Shown in pieces: positions 1-5,526 of a DNA stretch of 6,420 nt. The notes beneath the pieces are model-generated. The model searched no databases. It saw only the letters and a list, made by a program, of their open reading frames with translations, and had not been told where the DNA came from. The stretch covers positions 31,055 through 37,474 of the forward strand of contig NHGH02000046.1 in assembly GCA_002172355.2 (NCBI GenBank), given 5' to 3'. The position numbers and the translations under genes were made by a program. Position 1 is the stretch's first letter, and every line of letters starts with the position of its first letter. Source of the stretch: Euryarchaeota archaeon TMED132 (GTDB lineage: Archaea > Thermoplasmatota > Poseidoniia > Poseidoniales > Poseidoniaceae).

Positions 1-401
1 GGCTCAGGTGTCCATTGAATTTCCCCATCGGATGTATCTCCACCTTCTATTAGGGTGACAGAGTTCTTGGCGCACTCATAATAATCATTTTTCAGCTCAC
101 AATTTTCAATTTGGTCTGCTTTAGCAATACCAATCCAAACCCCGTCTTTAGCCCAGGAAATATCAACAACAACATCAGCAGCAATCGCTTCTGCAGGGAT
201 TTCGACAATTTCTACCGACATGCCCCAATAACATGTTACTTCTTCATCTCCCGGCCATGGCATTCCGTCATCGACAGTACAAGGAGGAAGCATAGTATCG
301 ACACTATCTGAATCTACCAATTCATTATTCATTCCAACCAATGAGATTATCAAAAGTATAGAGCCAATTATACCTGCAGTGATACGAATGTATTTTTCCA
401 T
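1..401 (-). CDS. membrane-anchored or secreted protein with four-cysteine outer domain, partial (3' end missing)
   Basis: I do not recognise a family. Reading from the ATG at 401, 133 codons stay open to the window edge, so the C-terminus is missing. Residues 1-8 are short and basic (MEKYIRIT). Residues 9-23 form one hydrophobic segment (AGIIGSILLIISLVG), a signal peptide or N-terminal anchor. The rest is acidic, with four cysteines at 41, 57, 101 and 110 that could form two disulfides outside the cell. Alternating hydrophobic and polar stretches around 61-93 suggest beta strands; a beta-sandwich is only a guess. The start is supported by a GTGAT partial Shine-Dalgarno ending 4 bases before it, and it lies 9 bases after the stop of the preceding membrane-protein gene, so the two are probably co-transcribed. 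The two proteins share size class, acidity and a four-cysteine outer domain but no clear alignment. Confidence is good that it is a gene and low for any function. Confidence 0.75.
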   Translation of the reverse strand, partial: MEKYIRITAGIIGSILLIISLVGMNNELVDSDSVDTMLPPCTVDDGMPWPGDEEVTCYWGMSVEIVEIPAEAIAADVVVDISWAKDGVWIGIAKADQIENCELKNDYYECAKNSVTLIEGGDTSDGEIQWTPE

Positions 402-405
402 TCCA

Positions 406-410
406 ATCAC
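406..410 (-). promoter_or_regulatory. partial Shine-Dalgarno for the gene starting at 401
   Basis: On the minus strand GTGAT sits 4 bases upstream of the ATG at 401. It matches the 3' half of the GGAGGTGAT consensus complementary to the archaeal 16S tail. It lies wholly in the 9-base gap after the stop of the preceding gene. The match is short and could be chance. Confidence 0.4.
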
Positions 411-1448
411 TCACAAATCATCCCAATCTTTCCATGCACCAGATTTAGGTTGACTATCATTGGTTTTAAGGGGAGATTTATTGCGTGTGTCCGTGACCAA
501 TTGTTTTGTCTCAGCCGAAGAGAATTGCTTATCATCTCCCGAATCCCAAAATGCGATATCTTTAGAATTACTGGTTTTCTTTGGGGTACTTTGTTCAACC
601 TTTACTTCATTATAATCAGCGAATGGATCACTAACTCGCTTTTGGGCTTCATCAACATCTCCCTTCATCAGAGCAAATACTTGGTCAGTAGTTAGTAGAG
701 TACCATTCTCAACACTTTCGCGCCCATCAACAAAATCTTCTGATTTAGAAATACCAGTATCTGCAAATGGATTATCTACAGGTGGTAAATTATTTGCATT
801 CTCAATTTTACTCACCGTCTCTGGGGTCAATTCAGAAAGCGGCATAATCATACCATCATAATTAATCATCATTACCTTTGATTTATTCCTATTTGATAGG
901 TATAAAATCAAGGCAATTGGAAGGGCAATGAGGCCAAAGCAGCACATACCACCTGCAGCAATAAGTCCTATTTCACCAAAGATATTCCATTGAGCCTCAG
1001 ATACATCAACCAGCCATATTGTTGCATTTTGACAGCCATTTTGCTCCAAACATTCCATCTTTAGTACGTATTCGCCTTCTTCAGTGACATCCCACTCTTC
1101 GATGAAATAATATTCTTGTCCGCTAGTATCCATTGGTTGCCAATCAGTAGGACATGAACTTGGCTCTAGTGATTCACTTGCAGGCGATGAACCGAGCATT
1201 TTAGTCAATGATATATTTCCATAATCGCCGTCATTTAATCCAACAGCGACATAACAGCTCGAATCTAATTCACCAATCTCGCTATCATCGCCAGTCAAAC
1301 TTACTTCACTGACATTTCTTGGATTAAATGCATTATCGATTGCATCAGATTGTCCAAAAAGCATAACTGAGCCTATGAAAATACAGATTAAACCAAAAAT
1401 AGCGACGCGGACAGACCAAGGATTTGCCTGCCCAGAAGCCTTCGCCAT
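411..1448 (-). CDS. two-pass membrane protein with four-cysteine outer domain and acidic cytoplasmic tail bearing PFAD repeats
   Basis: No family recognised; 345 residues. A first membrane segment spans about 14-31. An acidic loop of about 120 residues (32-154) carries four cysteines (65, 99, 133, 139) and probably faces outside with two disulfides. A second segment at about 156-184 contains GGMCCFG and is followed by the basic SNRNKSK, which fits the positive-inside rule for a cytoplasmic C-terminus. The tail of about 160 residues is polar and probably largely disordered. It holds two similar motifs, NPFAD (226-230) and DPFAD (274-278), and two Trp-Asp patches, FWDSGDD (300-306) and the C-terminal WKDWDDL (339-345). 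Such repeated short motifs suggest a binding platform for a cytoplasmic partner, but this is inference. There is no strong Shine-Dalgarno before the ATG at 1448, and a TATA-like element lies about 40 bases upstream. The gene follows top6A by 45 bases and precedes another membrane-anchored protein by 9. Confidence 0.85.
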   Translation of the reverse strand: MAKASGQANPWSVRVAIFGLICIFIGSVMLFGQSDAIDNAFNPRNVSEVSLTGDDSEIGELDSSCYVAVGLNDGDYGNISLTKMLGSSPASESLEPSSCPTDWQPMDTSGQEYYFIEEWDVTEEGEYVLKMECLEQNGCQNATIWLVDVSEAQWNIFGEIGLIAAGGMCCFGLIALPIALILYLSNRNKSKVMMINYDGMIMPLSELTPETVSKIENANNLPPVDNPFADTGISKSEDFVDGRESVENGTLLTTDQVFALMKGDVDEAQKRVSDPFADYNEVKVEQSTPKKTSNSKDIAFWDSGDDKQFSSAETKQLVTDTRNKSPLKTNDSQPKSGAWKDWDDL

Positions 1449-1479
1449 GCTAATTCGTTTTCATCTTCCCAAATCAATC

Positions 1480-1502
1480 CTTGCACAATATTATCATGCA
1501 AG
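1480..1502 (-). repeat. 6-bp inverted repeat spanning the top6A stop codon
   Basis: CTTGCA (1480-1485) and TGCAAG (1497-1502) are perfect inverted copies separated by 11 AT-rich bases that include the top6A stop. On the minus-strand transcript this could be a small hairpin. No T-tract follows it, so it does not look like an archaeal terminator. It may be chance. Confidence 0.25.
1487..1493 (-). promoter_or_regulatory. possible TATA-like box upstream of the gene starting at 1448
   Basis: The minus strand reads TAATATT directly after the top6A stop codon, in the only intergenic gap (45 bases) of the window. Its distance to the ATG at 1448 is about 39 bases. A TSS some 26 bases downstream would give a short leader of roughly 14 bases, compatible with the weak ribosome binding site of that gene. 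No clear BRE is visible, and AT-rich hexamers are common here, so this is tentative. Confidence 0.22.
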
Positions 1503-2591
1503 TCCTAATTCAGCCAATTTTTCTGGCAAGTAAGTCTCAGTTACGAAATCTAAACCATATTTGGCGAGAGATTGTTGTTCAGCCTTCTTATCCAATTCTA
1601 ACATCATATTAATTTGGTCTTGCCACCAACTATCTGCAAATCTAGGGTCAGATAGTTCAGCGTTTAATGCTTCGATGTCCTTTTTCGACAAGTCATCACT
1701 AGGGAGGTCATAAGCAACAATATCATCAGCAGTAATTCCTAGGTAGGTGGCGCTTGGAGTCGCCAAATATTCTGAAATATGAGCGGTCTTGATAGCACCA
1801 TAAGCAATCGAAGCAAAAATTCTGAAAGACCATGGGTCGCCGTCGAGGAAGACGACTACAGGCAAATCCCATTCTTCACTCATACGTTTGATGATTCTAC
1901 GAGTAGACCTTGCTGGTTGCCCTTTAAGATGTAATAAACCACATCTGTAATCTTCATCAAAGCCATTTTCAATCAGTCTGTCAAACATACCACCTGTCTC
2001 GATAGCCATGATGAAATCAATATCATTTTCTAGCAATTCAATTTTCTCAGTTTCGACATTATATGGCACACCATAACCGGAATCTCCAACATCATCTCTA
2101 GCATTTATTGTCATCCATTCTCCTCGCCGATTTCTTTCACGTAGAGTCAGGTTTCCAATCATTCTAGCACCATCTTCTTCAGGCCTTAACTTGAAATCTT
2201 CACGAAGACATTTGGTGACAATTTCTAAATCCTCTGCCAAGTTATTTGATTCATTTTGACTTCCAAATTTACCAAGTCCCCAAGACTCTGAAATATAGTA
2301 CATTTCTCTTAGAGTTGAAGACTTACCAGCGTCTATCATTTCTTCTATGAATTCTACAACATACAATGCTCTAAGCAATTGCTTTGCAGAGCCAAGGCTT
2401 GTAGCATCTCTAATCGACCTCTTCTTTCCGTACTTGTATACTCCTAGTTTCTTATCAAAACCAATATTGGTTTTAGTCCTAACTGGTAATGTCATCGTAG
2501 GAGGTTCTCCGCCGACGATTTTATCGTACATTTCCTTTACAACCATGTGCATTGCTTTCTTTGTTTCATCCGATGTAAATCTTTGAACCAT
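1494..2591 (-). CDS. top6A: DNA topoisomerase VI subunit A (Spo11-like cleavage subunit)
   Basis: This is the DNA-cutting subunit of the archaeal type IIB topoisomerase. It makes a transient double-strand break through a phosphotyrosine link so that another duplex can pass. Counting from the ATG at 2591 (365 residues), the winged-helix (5Y-CAP) domain covers about 60-155. It carries the [12 protein letters not shown] motif, in which the second tyrosine, Y99, aligns with yeast Spo11 Y135 and is the expected nucleophile. The Toprim domain follows (about 190-300) with the metal-binding acidic residues E198 in AIETGG and D250/D252 in FLDGDPW. The length is normal for the family. The ATG is chosen because it overlaps the top6B stop (TGATG) and follows a perfect GGAGGTGAT by 5 bases. 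A GTG one codon upstream (2594) is in frame but sits only 2 bases from that site. Expression should be coupled to Top6B, its partner in the A2B2 complex. Identification is near certain. Confidence 0.97.
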   Translation of the reverse strand: MVQRFTSDETKKAMHMVVKEMYDKIVGGEPPTMTLPVRTKTNIGFDKKLGVYKYGKKRSIRDATSLGSAKQLLRALYVVEFIEEMIDAGKSSTLREMYYISESWGLGKFGSQNESNNLAEDLEIVTKCLREDFKLRPEEDGARMIGNLTLRERNRRGEWMTINARDDVGDSGYGVPYNVETEKIELLENDIDFIMAIETGGMFDRLIENGFDEDYRCGLLHLKGQPARSTRRIIKRMSEEWDLPVVVFLDGDPWSFRIFASIAYGAIKTAHISEYLATPSATYLGITADDIVAYDLPSDDLSKKDIEALNAELSDPRFADSWWQDQINMMLELDKKAEQQSLAKYGLDFVTETYLPEKLAELGLA

Positions 2592-4708
2592 CACAAATCA
2601 CCTCCAAAAAGAGTACTCTGCCCGCTTGGTGGCGCAACTTTAGGTTCTCCGAGAGATGCGATTATTTCATCTAAATCGATTTCAGGCGCATCCGGATCAC
2701 TCTCAACGTCATCAATTGTTTCTGTTTGAACTTCTTGATTATTATTTTCTTGATTTATTTCTTTCATAATCTGTTCTTGGTTTCTTATTTCTTCTAGATA
2801 CTTTTCATCCATCTTCATAGCACCAATGACTTCTTGAGAACCCCGATAAAAGATATCGGTTTCAACCCAATCACCCTTTTCTAAACCACTAAGGCTGTAT
2901 GAGATTACAATCCGTTCACCAGGATCTAAAGTCTGTAGTTTCCATGCCCAAACACCCATCGCTTCTTTTCTTCCTCCGGTTTCGTTGTCAATCATTTTAG
3001 CGTCAGCCTTCTCGGGCCAGGTTGCCAAAATTGTATATGCTCTTGAACGCGAGGTGTAGTTGTATAGAGTGATGGAAACATCAGTATTTTTGGTTTCTTT
3101 ATTCCAAACAGTACTCGTTTCCCCGATCACCGCGGACATGATTTTTGTAATAGAGCCTGAAAGGTTAGGTATTGGTTTATCTAAAATTTCAGCAGATTTC
3201 GCAGCAATCGCTGGTAAAATATCATTAATCAATTCGAACTTTTCTTGTGTCTTAGCCATTTTCTTTTTCTTTTCAAGGTGCTTTCTTAGGCCACGACCCA
3301 TTTCTAGCATCGCTTTTCGGGCTTCTTCAATGACTTCCTCATTTTCAGCTAAGGCTTCTTTTGCTTCAGATGTAAATTGAACATTCGTACTTGCCAAGTG
3401 AACTAGAATTGCTGCTGGGCCTTTTGGCACTCCTTTAGCACCAGGTTGGTCTAGTCCATATTGTCGCCAATCTACACTTTCTATTGCCTTTGTCAAAAGA
3501 CAGCCACCTTGTTGATACATCAGAGGAACTCGATTTGCAAATCTTAGGACTTCAACCGCTTTATCACCGGGCATGTCCCCGCCAAAAATTAGTCCAACCT
3601 CAATTTGATATGGATTTCCTTGTGAAACATTAGGCGCTCTTGTCATCGTTGTTATGAATCTTGAATCAATTGTTTTAGAGAGACCCTTTTTGATCAGCAT
3701 TTCTTCAATTGGTGAGAGACAGTTTGTAGGAGGGTTTAGCATCTTTACTGGCTTGCCATTAAACATTCTTTCACCTTGAAAAGCCTCAAGCAATGCTCTG
3801 ATGTCATCAGGTTTCATCTGCTTAGGCTTTACACTAACATCGAGTTCGGCAGCAGAACACAATTCTTTTGCAGCCCTATTTGAGACGCCCGAGAAGTTCA
3901 TTCGAAGGAACACAGATAATCTTGAATCAGTCGATTCATTGAGCATACGTTGCAATTGGCCAAGTTCAATTCCATGAGGATGAGGTTTGATAGATTCTAC
4001 CTTAGTAGGTAATCTTTCAGTGACTCTAGGCCAATGGTGAACTTCTCCATCAGGGTCGATGAAATTTATTTCAGCATGAGGATTTACGATACTGGTCATT
4101 CTAAGGTATTGCCAAACGCTTTGCCTACCTTTTTGATATTTAGCTTTCAGTTGAGTGGTTACTTCCAAACCATGTTGCTTCATAGTGCCATCTTTAAGTT
4201 CCCAAAGTTCCCTGCCCTGATTACTCTTAACGGCTTTATTTTTTCTAGTATCCAATCCAATATCTACGACAGCCGCAGTTGATTCTGTTGAAATTTTAGA
4301 ACGTACATGAGTTGGTTTACCAGTGGTTAACTGACTGTACATGACAACTCCTGTAATTCCTATTCCTTGCTGACCTCTAGATTGTCTAATTGCATGAAAC
4401 CGAGAACCAAATAATAACTGTCCAAACACCTTTTCAATACTCTTCTGAGGGATTCCAGGGCCATTATCTTCAACTTTTAGTTCGATGATATCCTTCTTCA
4501 AGTCGAGTTTTTTTATCTCAACATTGATTTCCGGCAGAATACGTGCTTCTTCACAAGCATCTAGTGCATTATCTACTGCTTCTTTGACAGCAGTTATCAA
4601 TGAACGTGATAAAGAATCAAACCCTAGAAAGTGCTTATTTTTCTCAAAAAATTCAGATATTGCAACTTGTTTTTGATTTGATGCGAGTTTTTGTGCGATT
4701 CCAGCCAT
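2591..4708 (-). CDS. top6B: DNA topoisomerase VI subunit B (GHKL ATPase and transducer)
   Basis: This is the ATPase subunit. ATP binding dimerises it, closing the gate over a captured duplex and triggering cleavage by Top6A. Counting from the ATG at 4708 (705 residues), the Bergerat fold shows the N-box EAVDNALDA (E43, N47), the G1 box EDNGPGIP (80-87) and the G2 box SRGQQGIGITG (110-120). An H2TH-like region follows at about 249-290. The transducer domain contains TSEAKEA with the ATP-contacting switch lysine K450, then a basic helix rich in KKKK. An Ig-like C-terminal domain covers about 540-625, as described for the Methanosarcina enzyme. A charged, acidic tail (about 631-705) ends in QSTLFGGDL. 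The start is set by homology (MAGIAQKLASNQKQ matches the family N-terminus) and by GGAGGT 6 bases upstream. The in-frame ATG at 4819 would add 37 basic residues lacking family resemblance and would overlap the preceding small ORF. The stop overlaps the top6A ATG. Confidence 0.97.
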   Translation of the reverse strand: MAGIAQKLASNQKQVAISEFFEKNKHFLGFDSLSRSLITAVKEAVDNALDACEEARILPEINVEIKKLDLKKDIIELKVEDNGPGIPQKSIEKVFGQLLFGSRFHAIRQSRGQQGIGITGVVMYSQLTTGKPTHVRSKISTESTAAVVDIGLDTRKNKAVKSNQGRELWELKDGTMKQHGLEVTTQLKAKYQKGRQSVWQYLRMTSIVNPHAEINFIDPDGEVHHWPRVTERLPTKVESIKPHPHGIELGQLQRMLNESTDSRLSVFLRMNFSGVSNRAAKELCSAAELDVSVKPKQMKPDDIRALLEAFQGERMFNGKPVKMLNPPTNCLSPIEEMLIKKGLSKTIDSRFITTMTRAPNVSQGNPYQIEVGLIFGGDMPGDKAVEVLRFANRVPLMYQQGGCLLTKAIESVDWRQYGLDQPGAKGVPKGPAAILVHLASTNVQFTSEAKEALAENEEVIEEARKAMLEMGRGLRKHLEKKKKMAKTQEKFELINDILPAIAAKSAEILDKPIPNLSGSITKIMSAVIGETSTVWNKETKNTDVSITLYNYTSRSRAYTILATWPEKADAKMIDNETGGRKEAMGVWAWKLQTLDPGERIVISYSLSGLEKGDWVETDIFYRGSQEVIGAMKMDEKYLEEIRNQEQIMKEINQENNNQEVQTETIDDVESDPDAPEIDLDEIIASLGEPKVAPPSGQSTLFGGDL
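2597..2605 (-). promoter_or_regulatory. strong Shine-Dalgarno of top6A, inside the end of top6B
   Basis: The minus strand reads GGAGGTGAT, fully complementary to the AUCACCUCC tail of archaeal 16S rRNA. It ends 5 bases before the ATG at 2591 and 2 bases before the alternative GTG at 2594, which favours the ATG. It lies within the last codons of top6B, where it encodes Gly-Gly-Asp, so ribosomes finishing Top6B can re-initiate on top6A. Confidence 0.85.
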
Positions 4709-4710
4709 AC

Positions 4711-4845
4711 TTAGACCTCCACCTCTGGTCCTCCTTCGTCCCAATGACGTCGGGCCAGTAGTGATATTGTTCCTCGCATGTCGACGGTTCTTAATCCTAA
4801 TACTACAGCAAATCTCCATTCAGCCGTTTCAGGACCCTTATTCAT
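4711..4845 (-). CDS. small 44-residue ORF between the VTT-protein gene and top6B, function unknown
   Basis: I do not recognise this protein. The open frame runs from ATG at 4845 to TAA at 4711. It begins MNKGPETAEWRFAVV and ends GGPEVEV, with a basic stretch around LLARRHW (29-35) and both charged ends. It has no cysteine and no convincing membrane segment, although 12-18 (FAVVLGL) is hydrophobic. The case for a gene is its placement. Its ATG overlaps the stop of the upstream gene by 8 bases (ATGAATAA), its stop lies 2 bases before the top6B ATG, and it fills exactly what would otherwise be a 129-base gap in a tightly packed run. No Shine-Dalgarno precedes it, so translation would rely on coupling to the upstream gene. 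By my hand count it is about 48% G+C, which looks richer than its neighbours and is a caution. The alternative is a non-coding leader of top6B. Confidence is moderate. Confidence 0.5.
   Translation of the reverse strand: MNKGPETAEWRFAVVLGLRTVDMRGTISLLARRHWDEGGPEVEV
4715..4720 (-). promoter_or_regulatory. Shine-Dalgarno that fixes the top6B start
   Basis: The minus strand reads GAGGTGGAGGT; its second GGAGGT (4720 to 4715) ends 6 bases before the ATG at 4708. This supports that start over the in-frame ATG at 4819. The same bases form the last codons (Glu-Val-Glu-Val) of the small ORF at 4711-4845. Confidence 0.8.
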
Positions 4846-5521
4846 TTTCGAATGCTGCGAGGTTCTTAGAAATTTTACGACTCCTTACAACCAGCCATAT
4901 TGTTAATATAAATGAGAGAATGATACTTATCGTATAACTCAAACCCTTCTCTTTTGTTTCTATGGCTCCAGCAATTATCCTTGTCTGTGAACCCCACCAC
5001 ACATACATCACAGATGGAACAATCATAGCAAAGTTTCCAATGATGTAATCCTTAAGTTTTATTTCAGTTGCTCCAAATGCATAATTCAATATCCCGTATG
5101 GAATTATCAAACTCACTCTAGCCAGTGCTACAGTTTTCCACTTATCACTGGTTATCGCTTTTTCTAATCCTTTTAATTTCGGATTATTATCGAGTAATTT
5201 TTGGGCGAAAGGATTGAGCCACCTCTTTGCTAGTAAAAACGGAATAATAGCGGCAACCATCGACCCAATCCAAGCGATCATTACCCCTAGAGAGAAACCA
5301 AATAAAATCCCCGAAAGATACTTGTGAAAACTAGCAGGAATTACTAGGATTCCAAAAAGAACATACACTAGAATGAATGCTAAAATCCCCTTTACTCCCG
5401 AATCTGCGAACCAAGAGATTTGTTCTATTATCATAGTGAGTAATAATTGAGTAATACTCATCGAAAGGATAATTCCACCAATTACTATCAGTATTCCAGA
5501 TGATGCGATTTTCATCTTCAT
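4838..5521 (-). CDS. DedA/TVP38/TMEM64 (VTT-domain) family membrane protein
   Basis: Proteins with this domain sit in the cytoplasmic membrane. Characterised relatives move or scramble lipids or lipid carriers (bacterial DedA/UptA, eukaryotic TMEM41B and VMP1); archaeal substrates are not known to me. The 227 residues contain an N-terminal membrane helix (about 8-30) and a second hydrophobic segment (46-62). The family core follows: a re-entrant glycine-rich stretch with LSGILFGFSLGV and WIGSMVAAIIPF (69-95), then a second one with LARVSLIIPYGILNYAFG (133-150). The latter matches the R..P..P...N...G signature. Two further helices lie at about 160-178 and 197-213, and the C-terminus is basic then acidic. 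Length is typical. The ATG at 5521 follows the LeuC stop by 5 bases with only a weak GGTTGAT before it; a second ATG two codons later is possible. Its stop overlaps the start of the small ORF. The family call is good; the substrate is unknown. Confidence 0.87.
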   Translation of the reverse strand: MKMKIASSGILIVIGGIILSMSITQLLLTMIIEQISWFADSGVKGILAFILVYVLFGILVIPASFHKYLSGILFGFSLGVMIAWIGSMVAAIIPFLLAKRWLNPFAQKLLDNNPKLKGLEKAITSDKWKTVALARVSLIIPYGILNYAFGATEIKLKDYIIGNFAMIVPSVMYVWWGSQTRIIAGAIETKEKGLSYTISIILSFILTIWLVVRSRKISKNLAAFENE

Positions 5522-5526
5522 TTAAA

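Noticed and set aside
2592..2594. GTG at 2594 as the top6A start
   Set aside because: It is only 2 bases from the Shine-Dalgarno, against 5 for the adjacent ATG, which also forms the TGATG coupling overlap. It changes the product by one residue and cannot be fully excluded.
411..2601. The same GATTTGTGA string at the 3' ends of two genes (Asp-Leu-stop at 411-419 and 2591-2599)
   Set aside because: Nine bases shared between two genes ending in Asp-Leu is easily chance. In top6B the bases before it are explained by the top6A Shine-Dalgarno, and the other gene has no matching site.
3060..3380. Plus-strand open frame of 106 codons inside top6B, and similar plus-strand frames elsewhere (for example 5558-5878)
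   Set aside because: They lie antisense to strongly supported genes, show no domain resemblance and lack ribosome binding sites.
4709..4819. N-terminal extension of Top6B to the ATG at 4819 (37 extra basic residues)
   Set aside because: The extension has no resemblance to Top6B N-termini, no Shine-Dalgarno of its own, and covers the small ORF in another frame. The ATG at 4708 has GGAGGT at 6 bases and matches the family start.
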